In this document: in pieces, positions 24,870 through 37,800 of the stretch
Numbering within the stretch: position 1 is the first letter of the stretch
Layout of the letters: each line of letters begins with the position of its first letter
Assembly: GCA_942486035.1 (NCBI GenBank)
Contig: CALNXK010000033.1
Span: 1,038,501 to 1,102,500, forward strand
Direction: 5' to 3'
From: Porites lobata
Taxonomy: Eukaryota > Cnidaria > Anthozoa > Scleractinia > Poritidae
DNA: 64,000 bases
Made by a program: the position numbers and the translations under genes
Notes under the pieces: generated by a model
Seen by the model: only the letters and a program-made list of their open reading frames with translations
What the model was told of the DNA's origin: nothing
Database searches by the model: none

Positions 24870-27800
24870 AAAGATTGACCTTTCAACTGAAACTAGGGAG
24901 GAGGGCACCAAGTTTGACATCCTTTCCTGTACTAGCTACCCTGGTTCCATCAGCTGTTCTGGAACCGACTTCAAAATTAATGCCAGTATTGTGCTGGTTT
25001 CACGTCCCTTCTAACTCCATTCTCTTTTTTCAGACAGTTTCAAAAAGACAAATACAGAGAATTAGACAGGTTTAAACTGCGCCTATCTTAAGATAATTCC
25101 TTATGGGGTTAATCCTATTTAACTTCATGCCCCGAAGTCAACATTGGCACAAACGGCGTGCTATGTCGCATGTTTTTGTTGAAACTGAGCCATGTTTGCT
25201 TATAGCAGCGGCATGCATGTGTCAGCCAAAGCTAAATCTGATCGTTAACAGCTTTTAAGAGCTTTCCTTATCAATGAGAATTGCCAGCACCAGGTTGAAT
25301 GTCTAAGAAAACGGATGAGCTGCCTGTTCGGTCAACAAAGATTGAAAGGAATCACCTAGAGCTCATTCTGTGTGGCAAGATCCTGCAAAGGTTGGTGCTT
25401 TTGTTGAATAATATTGCCGTCGTTAAAAAGTGCCCAGAATTGACAAAAATGACAAAAACTAAAAAGACAACAAGAAAAATTTAAAAAAATTGAAACAACA
25501 ACAAAAAAAGCAAATTGTGCCACGCGAAAGTACCGAGAATCGAAGGGACCGTCACATCATTTCATTTCGTACGTGGATTCAACAGCAAAAACCTGCGTAC
25601 AAAGGCTGCGTTTAGGAAACGGGGCTAAACTGTATAGTGCTTCTGATCTCAATATGCCATTTTTATTTGTTCATCATCTCTGACAGATCAGTTAATTTCT
25701 TCCGGTTCATTCACTTTATTGCTTTTTAAGCAGTCTCAACCATTTTTAGCTTCTTTGTTATTTTAGTGTGCCTTCAATTTCTTTAAAGGCGTGTTGTCCC
25801 TTTTTATGAAACTCTTCCATCTTGAGGTAAAGAAATTGGGTTGAAAAATTCATCTACTGTCATACACTTAATAAGCTAGTAAAAGTAGCTTGAAGCTCAT
25901 GAGATATCCACTTAATTTGTTAAGTTATCGGTTCAAGTTTTGCGGTTGATCTTTATTGAGTAACTTGTTTTCTGTGATAGTTAACTATTAAAAAAAGTGT
26001 TCGACATTTAGCTAGTTAAAAGTTCGGAAGGAGCAACAATTCCACTAACCTGCCGGCTAATGGCATAATCAAAACTGGCGAACTTTACAGTATAAAAACC
26101 TTGAATCAATTCCAGTAAAAGGCACGTATTTTTCAGTTTTAGTTGGCTTTCTTGAGCGATTTATCTTCAAGCCACTTCAACCACGTTGCCAACAAGTACC
26201 ATCATTCTTCCAGCACTATCTTAGATTGCCCCAAATCTTTTTATTCAGTGGAATCCGTGCGCTATATTTGCCTAAGATCTAGCCAGTACTTAACCTTTCA
26301 AAATGAAGGTCGAGCTGTGTCGCATCCGCCGAGAATAACATTTTGCACGCAATACTCAGGCTTGACCACGCCTTTACGTATCTTCAACATGCATACCATC
26401 TGTTGTGTTGTGACTTGTTATATTATCAAAGGTGGAACGATATTGAGGATTAATCAATAGGAACTTTTTAAATCCATAATCAGATCCATATAGCAAACGT
26501 TATTTAGGCGTCGAGATTGATTACTGGTTGCAATATTGTTGGATTAAAGGATGCTGTAGATTTGTTTCAATCACTCAATGGCACTTTTTAATTAACGTAC
26601 AGTCGCGCCAGTAGACATGGAGTTCATTTTACAATAAGATCCTTCCAGAAATAATATTTTCTTCCTAATGAAAGCTGTGTTGATAGACTAGCTACTTGAA
26701 AAGAAATCATAACAAGCGGTACTCGAAAGGTTCGAGCGGCTATACAAGAAACTACTGACCGTGTCCAATAAGCCTGACAGCTTCAGATGAGACAAACTTT
26801 TATGGACGTAACACTCGTATTTCTAGTAAATTGTCCCGTAATGGCGTACTCGTGAGCGTGAAAGGAGGCCCCCTAATTAAATCATTCAAATAGTTTTAGC
26901 AGAGTCTGAGCCTTCTCTTTTTCACTAAAAACAAAAGAAAAGAAAAGAAAAGTAACGCAAACAAGTAAAAATAACATATAAGCACATCAGCGGAAAATGA
27001 CAGACACATCCTTGAAAACAAAGTATAAGCCTCTTTAAGGAAAGGGGGGGGAACCAAACCTCAGCTCCTTCCTCCCGTACTTTGCCTCGGCTTCCCCCCC
27101 TTTTTTCTTGAAAGGAATGGTTACGTAATTTTTCCCCACTCATTTCTCCCGCTTCCCTCTCTTTAGAATTCCCCATTCGCCCATTTCCTCTCCCGCCCCC
27201 TATTCTTCCGGGCGTCCACACCCCTGTCTTCCCCCATCTAGAACTACCAGTAGACACTACCGGTTATTTTCAAGGCTCCCGCTCTCTCAACTCGGTCCTG
27301 AGCGTACGAGAAACCTGACCCGCGTAGATAAATCGGTTTGACTGGTTTATTAACCCACAGAGCACCACTTGAATTTACGTATTCGAGGTCAAGAAGCTAA
27401 TGTGAAATCTTGCTCAGTCAAACTGCGTAATAAGACAGAACATTTGTTTTCCTTTGGGATAATTCCTAAGCCGGATATGCCGTAACAACCTTGCCCCACC
27501 AGGAAGAAATGTTTTAGGCATTGCGTGACTTTAACACTAGGTCAGACAGCTAATTAATTACTTCCGTTGATTAGCTATGGTAACAATTCCTTCTCTAATT
27601 AGCACACGCAAACCAGAAAGACCAGAAACTTTCTTCTGTGATCTTTTTGCGAAGTTCTTTGCTAGTTTTACATATTTGCCTTTGAATCGTTGTGTCTTTC
27701 GACCTAATTTATCATGAAAATTAGACTGGTACTCCATTGGCCATTTCATAAAGAAAAAGAGAAGTTTTACAATGGTTTCTAATTTAAGGAGAGCACTACA

Positions 27801-28687
27801 TACCACATGTTGGCAGAATGGCCATTAAAAACAAAACATAAGAGTTCTTTGTTTAAAACTAATCAACGCTTACGGGTTAAAATTGAAGAGATCTTTTGCA
27901 CAGGAGTCACGGAGTTCAGCAATTGAGTGATTGTCTTTTGAGGGAAAAAACATAAACCTTTTTTTATCTGGTTTCAAAACTGTAGATTTTATACATTCTT
28001 AAGACTATTTCCACACATTGCGCAAATCCCCACAGGAAAATCATTCGTTTTAAATTACATTTTAACGAATTCAGGTTCTTGTAATGAGCTTGGAAAACCC
28101 CTAAGAATCGAGCGGAGTCCTGCGGATTTTTTATTCTTTCGCTCGAGGAGCCATGTTTTTTTCATCGCATGAAGTTTGTGTTCATTATTTCGTGACCCGT
28201 CTCCTGCGACCTCTATCCCCACAGGAAGCAAAACCCACAACATCTGGACAATATTCATGGCCTTTCATCACATCTTGATTACGGAGACATGCGAAAGATG
28301 CATTGGAAAAGATCCATTGAAGTATCGCTACTCGAATTACCCATTTATCCTGTTGAATGCACTCGAGAAAGACCAACAATCTGATTACGGACTGAATAGT
28401 TGTGTTTTTAAGCCATTTAGAGTTACAGACAGGGGCTAAATTTTTTTTGAACAAGTCATTCTGAACGAGATCATTTGAAAATGGATTACAAGGAGATTTA
28501 TTAAGAGGTCGCCCTTCTATTTCAAGATGCTAAAAAGCTTGGTTTTAGAAAAGGTAGAACCTTTATACCACTATATTATCGTACAAATCGGTCATTTCCT
28601 CTGAGGCAAATGTTTTGAAAGAGCGTGATTTTTATTTAACTCTTTATCTCGAGGCAATCGTTACATACTGTTTGTTTTAATTTTCAG
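24870..28687. other. No gene seen; upstream flank of KIF26 exon A
   Basis: AT-rich unique sequence with an (aaaag)n run near 26932-26952 and a strongly pyrimidine-skewed tract at about 27055-27240 (C/T-rich on +), whose minus-strand frame is a low-complexity artefact. An upstream exon of KIF26 would be expected in or before this stretch, but none is clear. Confidence 0.4.
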
Positions 28688-28882
28688 ATGAGCGAGATGC
28701 GAGCGTCGGCAGCCAGTCGAAGCTCACGAACGCCAGCGAAGCAAGCCGAAATGCCACGAGAACTGGGAATCTGTTGTGAAAAATGCAACAATCGCCTGGT
28801 AGAGCTGAAACGGCAAGTTATGCGGCTGATCTTGCCAGAAATTCAAGGTGCTTTACAGAGCCAACGAAAGAACAAAAACACG
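28688..28882 (+). CDS. KIF26: KIF26 exon A: first CxxC module (residues 1-65)
   Basis: An open frame begins with ATG directly after a pyrimidine tract and CAG, and ends at a GT donor (gtgggt) in phase 0. The peptide has a basic, Ser/Arg-rich start, then C30-E-K-C33 followed by NNRLVELKRQ. This matches the vertebrate KIF26B segment around its first CxxC, LVELKRQ. The acceptor right at the ATG suggests an upstream exon, non-coding or adding a few residues. I could not identify that exon securely; 9874-9990 is one weak candidate. The exon is separated from the next constitutive exon by a 16.9-kb intron. Confidence 0.85.
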
Positions 28883-31800
28883 GTGGGTTAATATGTTTGT
28901 TTGTTGAAGAAATCTAGCCTCACCAGGAGTAGAAAAACTTCAATCAACTCTTCTTTAGCGGTTATTCAATAAGACTTGGAAGAGTCTTTCATTTTCATAA
29001 TATGTTTGCCGACTATATTCGGTTGTTGGTTTTTTCAATGAGGTGAGAACAACCTGGTCGAATACACTTTTTTCTTGAAGGACGCGTAATTATTTCAGTA
29101 CCTTGATAATTGCAATTATCGACCTATTGGGTAAAAAATTTCAGTCGCGTTGACTATTTCGCCACAGAATGGACCCTCCCCATTCAGGAAACCCCAAATG
29201 GTTCGGAGAAGTTTACATTGCTTTGACAGAATTCATCTCTTAACCAAAAAAATTTTCTTTTCAAGTAAGACACTGGCTAAATACGTGCTTCGTAAAATCC
29301 TTTTTCATTTGTTTGTTTATTTATGCTCTTGATGGAGCCGGAGAGTACTAGAGATACTACGGCGTGACCATTTGAAATTGATATCAGCGTGGGTATAATA
29401 AAACTTACCGTAAAGTGACAGATTTTACAGTATCGATGGTTGAAAGGTGTATTGAAAATATTGTTTACTTTTACAATTTCCTGACTGACTTAAACGACGT
29501 ATCTTCAACGTGAAGACTGAATTGAAAAGCTATTGAAAAGTACTGTAATTCATTTTTCTCACTTAAACTGAGGGTTTCGTCGTTTCCAACAACCCCTCAT
29601 GAGGTTTTTGTCGGTGTCATTGCTCATGTGAACAATTTGGTTTATACCGCGTTTAACTTAACGAGATAGAGAAGTGAACAACCTTCGTATTAGCAGCAGG
29701 ATTTGCACAGGAATCCTTGTTTTTATCGGTGCTTGTGAAGGTGGGCGGCCTTTCTTTGTAGGAAAGGTGCAGAATGGATGCAGGCCACATATGAAAAACA
29801 GGAACGTTCTTTGTCATTGTCCAATGAATTTATCCATATTGTGAATGTTGTGGTTAAACTCTGTATGGTCAGTCCTAGAATTACGAATTTACACTTGCTG
29901 AGTTTATTACCATTAAATAAACCCCTCCTCGTCTATCTCTAAAAGATCAATAACAATAAACTCTTCTTCGCGACTAACCAAATATATTCCGGGGGTTAAC
30001 GACCTGACCCATTTTTGGCACAGGGACGCCGCCGAAGACGTCTGGACGAATGGCTAACTTAGGACAAAAAAAAAATTAAACACCTACGGTTTATAGGAAA
30101 ATAGCTAAAATAACCTCTGTTTTGAACCTTGTCTAGGACAGCGCACGAAATGCACAATCTATAACTGGTGTTTCTTTACGAAATGAGACCTAACTTATTC
30201 CACAGTACTGAGGGCAAGTTTGCATAAAATGTTATACCCTGTCCGTTAATAGATCGGAATGGTAAAGAATTCTGACGTTAGACTCCTTTGCCTGATATGT
30301 TTTTGTGGGCTTGACGGCGCGGTGAACAACTTTCAATAACATTCCCATCATTTTGATGTTACGGACCAATAATAACGTCGGATTAATTTACTCCGTCACA
30401 ATGTGTGAACCAATGAAGACAATGAAAGGATTGTGCACCGATTGTACCGCCTTTAATAACAAGTCATGCCCGCTATTCTAGACAGAGAGCTATGCTGAAA
30501 ACCCGGAGTTGGAGGTACACCCTGTAATGGCCTATATGGGAAGGCTCCGCCCGAAAGGGGTAACTTCTCAGCCTTCAGGTGTATGAAAGGGTAACGTATA
30601 TGAAAGGATAGGGAGATTTGTCATTTAAGCCTGTAAAATGACGTAAAAAGATTATAGAAGGATTTTGTGATTTATTCATATTTAAAAGACGGTGCATTTA
30701 CAGCAGTCAAAGGGGATTCAAAGATCTAAACTAGGTACGTGAAAGGGGTACCATTTGTCAATAGAAGGTGTACGAAAGAGGTACCTTTTCTGTCCAAAAT
30801 GGTATATAAAAGGGTAAGGGGGCGGACCCTGGGGCGGAGCCTCCCCGTATAAAATTTGTTGAGCACCCCTCCCCCCCCCACTGGGGGCGGCCAAGAGACC
30901 ATACACTTTTCAGCAGCACCTCTAGCCCTAGTAACTAGGAAGCAGTCCCCCATCCCTCCCCTCCTGTTAATAACCAAGGATTTTTTTCAAGTTTTGAACT
31001 GTTGTAATACCAAGAGTTTTTTTAGCGACCGTTGAAAGTCAGATTAAGCCATTTATTTCAAATTCTATCTCGCTGGGATAATTCCACAAGGATGTTTAGC
31101 TCTGCATTTTTGACATATTCTTCAAACAAAAAACTCTCAAAATTTCCGTTAAAATCTGATAGCTTGATATTGATACCAATTATTTAAAATCATTACTTTC
31201 CGGTGACGAATGAAGACTAGGCATTTGTGATGGAAACAATGTTATTGATCACAGTCACTTTCCTTTATAACAGTGAAATAGTAATTTTAAGGCCAAAAAG
31301 TTACCGTTGACATTTGTCACTACTTCTAAGAAATTGGTTTTAAAAAGTTCCCTTCAAATCAAGTGGTCCGATGCTGATGATTTTGACGTTTATCAGTCAG
31401 TCCAGTCGTTTTATATCCAGTCTCAATAGTTACGTAACATACATTTTCTCAATGTTTAGAGCATTTTAGGATTTAACGTTGCGATACTTTTTGAAGATAC
31501 TTACATGTATTTGTCATTCTTTTAAACTTGTTCCAACCTGGGTAGATGGTCAAGATGGTTTTGATGCTGTAATGGTCTCAGGCCCTAGGTTTGTTAAAAT
31601 TTGGGCTGGTGTTCAAGGTTATTGTGACTTTTCTTTGTGAGCTGATAGTAATGCACATTTTTGGATTTCTATGAAGTTCATATTTGAAAGAAAAAAACCC
31701 CTTTAGGGAAATAGTGCTGTAATAATGTAACTTTTGAATCCGAACATGTAATTCTACAGTGTGACAACGGAAGCCGAGAATCGATCCTGATTTCTCAAAC

Positions 31801-34800
31801 CCTGGATTTTCTCTTGAACCTCAAAAATACCGTAAAATTCCGAAAATAAGCCCCGGGGCTTATATTTTTCAAAGGACCTTTTTGAGGGGCTTATTTTTGG
31901 AGGGGCTTATCTACAGAGGGAAATTTGCGTTTCAAAATCGATTGGGCTGGCCTTATAGTTAGAAGTAACTTTACCGTTTTTGCTTTGTTTTACTTTGTAT
32001 TCAAGGGAAATTTTCCAAGTATGAGCCCCCGGGGGCTTATATTTGGAGGGGCGATTTAACGGAGGGTTTTTTGCGTTACCGGTTTCGGGGACTTATATTT
32101 GGAGGGGTTTATACATGGAGGGGCTTATTTTCGGAATTTTACGGTATTCAAACTAATCCCCGAGTCAAACACTGAAAATTTTACCCTCTTTCTAAACCTG
32201 CCAATAATTTGAGCTAAACATTCTCCAGCAGGTTGAAGAATTGTGATTTCACTGTTGAAACTTCTTCATCTATACCTTCTCATGGTAACATTTTTCGTTC
32301 AGTATTTTTCAGAATGACATTTTGGATCTTTTTCGTCGAGTTTTCGTTCGAAAATTAACGAGCCGTCTCTGTCAAGCTTTTTGTGTAAAAAATGTTTACC
32401 GCTCCACATTCTCTGATTTCATGTCATTTCGAGTCAGTTTCGAGAGAATAGCTGAATTTTTATATAAGACAAAAGTGTGTTTATTCTTTGAGCAGACAAC
32501 ACTAAGTTAACTTCGCAATAAAGCTTTTTTGTCTAAGATATTTGCTTCGTGCTGTGTTGTATCAACACCTTAGCAATATACAGTCAGTGGCTTTTGTAGT
32601 CCACTATACTATGGGTTAAAAATGGCGGTTGCATTTCGGGTGCCATTATTGACAACTAGACATTAGCTAACCAACATTCGTTTTCATACACAAAGATTCC
32701 GCCTGGGAAAATAAAGTGATTTAAAACAAAAGATTCGTCGTCAATTTTTATACGTCGGCTCCATCGGAAGTCTTGAGTAATTTTTTATTGTATGCATGAC
32801 AAAAAATCTTGACTGGTCGCTGAGAGTTTTTTCAACGAGGAAACATCGTCCTTCAATTTTCGAAGTTTTGGCAATTCATTTTGAAATACAGTTTTTATCT
32901 TTCATAGACAGAAAGCGATGGTTTAACTGTGAAACTCTATCATTCAATTTTGCTTTTTCAGCAGCTGAAAACAGCTGATATGTACGCGCTCGCCGCCTAA
33001 AGTACTGAGCAATTAAAAACTGAGTCGTACAATTTTTAAAGTTTGTAATGGTTTCATTATCTGCCAAAGCTATTTACAATATTCATATCCAGATTACAGA
33101 AAATGTTTGTTTAACAGATATTGAACAGACAACCATCTTAAAAAGACAATTTGAATGAATGGCAAGTGGAAATATCAGTCTCTCGATATAGTTTACACGT
33201 TTCTTTAGCTCTGTTAAGTGCGTGTAGTTCGTCAAGCATACGATATTGTGCAAAGTCTATAAATAGGACATAGTTACTGAAATGTACACTTAAATAGAAC
33301 CTGGAACACTCAGTTAAGGTCTTTTTTCCCGCATAAATAACAGCAAAATATTGTTCTTTCGTTTTCTTAAAAACATTAAAAACAGGAAATAATTGCTGGA
33401 AATTACGGGGTAAAACAATTTGCGACTATTATTTTCAGAGCTTAGCGCCTAAAGAAAGTGATATCTTATTACTTCGATTGAGGAAAATTTCAAAGCGCGT
33501 TCCTTCGAGGTTCCGGTCCAGCCTTTAATTTTCATTAGAGTCTGTCAAAGTTCTTTAAACAAAATACATAGCGACGACATTTCATTTACACTGCGTATTG
33601 CTTTGTAAAGAGTTCATTTCAGTTCAAAGCAACCGAATATGGAAACAAGCCTTGGTTTGACTTCCATCAAAGCGCACGTGCTTCTCCTTTTATTCCCGAA
33701 GATAATTCATCCATTGATTTCCTTTTTGCTATTTAGAAAAGATGAATAGATGCTTAGATAGCTAATGAAATCCATATGCAATTTTCAGCCTAGTTTCTTT
33801 TTGTGTGCTCCTTGTTTAAGCTTTTTTTTACATAGCAAGTAATTGAACAATATGTGGGTCCTTTCTTTCTTATTTTCCAGCGTTTTGAAAGAAACCAATT
33901 TCATCGTCCTATGTGTGTCGCTAATGGACTTGCACTTAATTGTTTCTTCCACCCATTTTACTGGGTGATAATTATCTAATAAAATTTCGAGGCTTTGTTC
34001 AGATCTGAATACTCGGATTTGCAGAACATTACCCTTGATTTTTAACCAGCTTTGCAAACTTTTATTGAAAGGTAAAAGCTTTAAACAAAAGGACTGTCTT
34101 ATTTATATATAAATTAACTTTAAAAAGGTTGTAGTGATTATCTCACACGAAGATCACCGAATTTCTTTTCATGTTATTATCCGGGTGTTATCACTTTGAA
34201 CAAAACATTAACCAGAAGGCGGGTCTTTCCCCTTTGAACACCTTAAAATATTCTTTGTTCTGCATAATAACTATTGGATTCACTTAAAATATTTTCTTTT
34301 AAAGTTGTAAACATTGCGCTAAAATTACTAACGTTCACCGCAGAGTGTGTTTTAAAAAGGCACTTGGCACGAGCCGGCCTATGACACGTGCTATTCGCGC
34401 GCGCAAATTGCTTCAATGTTATTGGTGAACAGGCGAGGACAATACGAATTGGATTATCATTAAGAGAAATCGTTAGCGTTATAAGAAAAATCGCGCTAGT
34501 CTACCCACTGTTCTACTCTGCGCGAAGGACGAAGCAGTGGCACGATCGACATGTCGTTAAATCGCGGATCCTCGCGAAGAAGTCATAGCTTGGAAAACTG
34601 GCGAGATTTTGGTGGCAGTTTGCCGTTATTTGATCAAAATAACTGGCGGCAACGCGGGCTGTACGAAGATTTATCTAACGCCACTAAGTGTGGGATATCG
34701 CAGGTTGGTTTAGTTCTCTTAACTGTACGCTCATTGAGCAATGTTCAAATGACATCCATTTCCACTAGTTCGTATTTGCATGCATTGAAACGCTGAAAAT

Positions 34801-37800
34801 TCTTACCTATGCTGATCAATTATTGTTAAGCTTGAACTCAGCAAAAAAGAATAGGAAGGCTATAAAATGCGACAACTTTAAATTTAAGAGATATGGCTAA
34901 TAACTGAATATCATTACGCCCGGTGAATTACATAAAACTGACTTTGCCTGCACTTAGTGTACAAAACCATTGTACTCAAACTTAAATCAAATTAGCACCC
35001 TTAGCCTTCAATTTATTGCCCTTTAAACACTGGTTCGAATGGCTTCAACTGTCAAAGCACATGTCTTAGAATGATAGATGATGTGGTGTTAAGGATTTAT
35101 ATATATATACAAAAAAAAAAAATTCAGTGGAGTACTGTAAATTCTGGTTTTTCTAGGTCTGGAAGGGGAATTCATAGTGGCAAATGAACAAAATCAATGA
35201 TTGTCTTTTAGCTTCGCTTAAATAGGAGCCAGCGAGAGTCTATAAAATACATCAATAGGTGATATCCATTTTACTTAGTCTATAGTTGAAACTTTCAAGG
35301 AAGTATACTTCAAATACATTAAGCAAGTAGTTCATTTTTTCGGTTTCCTTAGTAAAAATGTACATATTAATCAAGTTTTCGCGCGCAGTTTTCTTCGACT
35401 ACTATGTTTGTCTTTACAGAAGGAACTTCCCAGAAAAATCAATTGCATTTTCGTTCTCGATTTTATTTCGTTTGTTTTCTTGTCTGCTTCTCTGTGCTCA
35501 AATACAAGGGAAAATGGAGAGCTAACTCGTTGCGTGAGAAAACAGAATTACATATTCAGCTCACTTAACGTTGTTTCGGAACTTCGCAGTCGTTATTTAC
35601 AATGTAGACATGTTCGGAGCATGCAAACGCAGTAGGACATTACTTATATCAAAAGTTATGACTTCCTTTTTGGCGACAATTTCGGCGTCGACCTTGCCCA
35701 AAATTAAGGCACAAAAGACAACTGAAACGAGTTTTTGGCAGATCATTTCTTGAGAAAACAGGTTTATTTTTGCTGACTTAAGCGTCTTCTAAGCAAATGT
35801 TTAGGCTTTCTAACGCAGGTTAAAATGCGTAGTGCTTTATAGTTATTGTACATCGCCACATGTATAGATCGGTCTCGATATATTATCATATTTTAGACAA
35901 AAACGGCGTTGCTGGATATCGGCGCCGTATTGTCGGCCCGGTCAAGATAATAACCCATATCTGAATGGAAAAGTGCATGTTGGGCATATTTCAGGTTCTT
36001 TGTGAACGCTAACCATCTCATCATGTTTGTGTTGTAGCTAGACAATGCAGGCGTCACAAGTCTTCGGCTATAGTTACCCATAAAGACCTCCTATAGTTAA
36101 AGATTAAGTGTTTTGATAATACAGTCATTCGTCCCAGATACAGGGTTTTCCTGAGTCACAGTAAAACCTAATTTGCGGTTTCTTTGTATGAAGATTTGAG
36201 GCTTTCCGGAGTAATTTTTCCAGAGTTATGGTTGAAGTGAGTTTGATCAGCAGAAACATTTTTCTTGCAATATTATCTAGCGTTTGGTGAAGACAGGTGC
36301 ATAAAATCAAAAACTGACCAGAGTTATTCGAAATCACTGACATTCTCGTAGAGAAATGATTGTTCTATGGAAAATGGAACAGAACGCAATATCGTGATCG
36401 GTCGAACCGCAAAAACTGACATTTTGACCTCCTTTTTATCGTTTTTTAACAGGTGTGGTTTACTAAAGCGCCGCTTCTTCGTTCCGTTGCTTACATCCGA
36501 AGTTGTAAACACACAATATGTTAATAAAACAGATAACTACAACTTATTCCATGTGATCGAAAAGAACTTTCATTGTTTATCTTGGTTTAGAGACAGCCTA
36601 AGTCAATACGTAACTTATTTCACGGTGACAAAGGTACACACCTATCTCGTTGATATAACTCACTTTATTATTCAATAAATTCAATCACTTAATAGCTTTT
36701 TATTCCATCAGACTAATTGCTGTTAATTAGAAATCATCCCTGACGTTTTTCATTTTCCTGTTCTTTGTGTTTCTCCCTAAACCTTCTGTTGTTTCGCATG
36801 ACATTTCAATTTTAGTCTCGACACGCTAAACATCCCTACAACTATGCAAAATAATACTAGAAGATTGCCTTTTTGGCGAGAAACAAATTAGGGCAAAATC
36901 CTCTAGCCCTTTCCGTTCTTCAGAAAAGTTCATTGAAAACCTAGGGAGAAAAAAGCTAGAGTTATTCCTAGGTGTCTTAAAACTCAAAAATAACTCCTTC
37001 GCTCGAAGTCCGAGCTACCCATAGTGAAAAATTATATTTAGCTGCCATCCTTTAGAGTTTGCGGTGTGGAAGAAATCTTATAAAGCGTGACCATTCGATT
37101 GAAGTATCTTTTAAAGCAACACTTTCGTGTGGTTGTTTCTATTATTTTCGAATTGTACAAAAATACAATGTAGGCCCTTTTTCTATCATGTTCTCGTTTT
37201 TATTCCTCTAACAAGAGTCCATAACTCTGCTTATTTAATGTATTCTCTTCAAGTACTTTGTCCCAAGAGGAACGTATTTCTGTTTCTAATTTGCTTTGGC
37301 TCTAGAATCTCACTGACCTTACTTATGAACGCAGTTTGCATTAATTAAGTAGGTAATCGATCTTACAAATGGTGGGCGTATGAAGCAGTCAGCACGCCAC
37401 GTGTTTAAAGTACTGTTATCAGTTATTATGTCGGTTAATCCCTCGAAGGTTTAGATAATCATCTATATTTACGTTCGTATTATTCATTTTGAAAAATAAA
37501 CAAAATTTAACGCTGGGTAAACTTCATTTATTCCTTTAAAAATCATGTTGTGTCTGACTTCGAAACCTTGGTTGAAACTGAAACATTTTCACGCGATTCA
37601 CAAGGCCGTAATATTAATTTTGCTGCTTATCTAGGCTTTCAAAGTGACAAGTCTATTTAAATTAGGCGAACAGCAAGCAATTTAAGAGATGTGGAATGCA
37701 ACTCTTTAAGTTATTATTTATTTATGCTGTCGTTAAAAGCAAATTTTTTAGGCAAACAACAAGATCCACCAAAAAAAACTCAATTTCAGAATTTTCTTCA

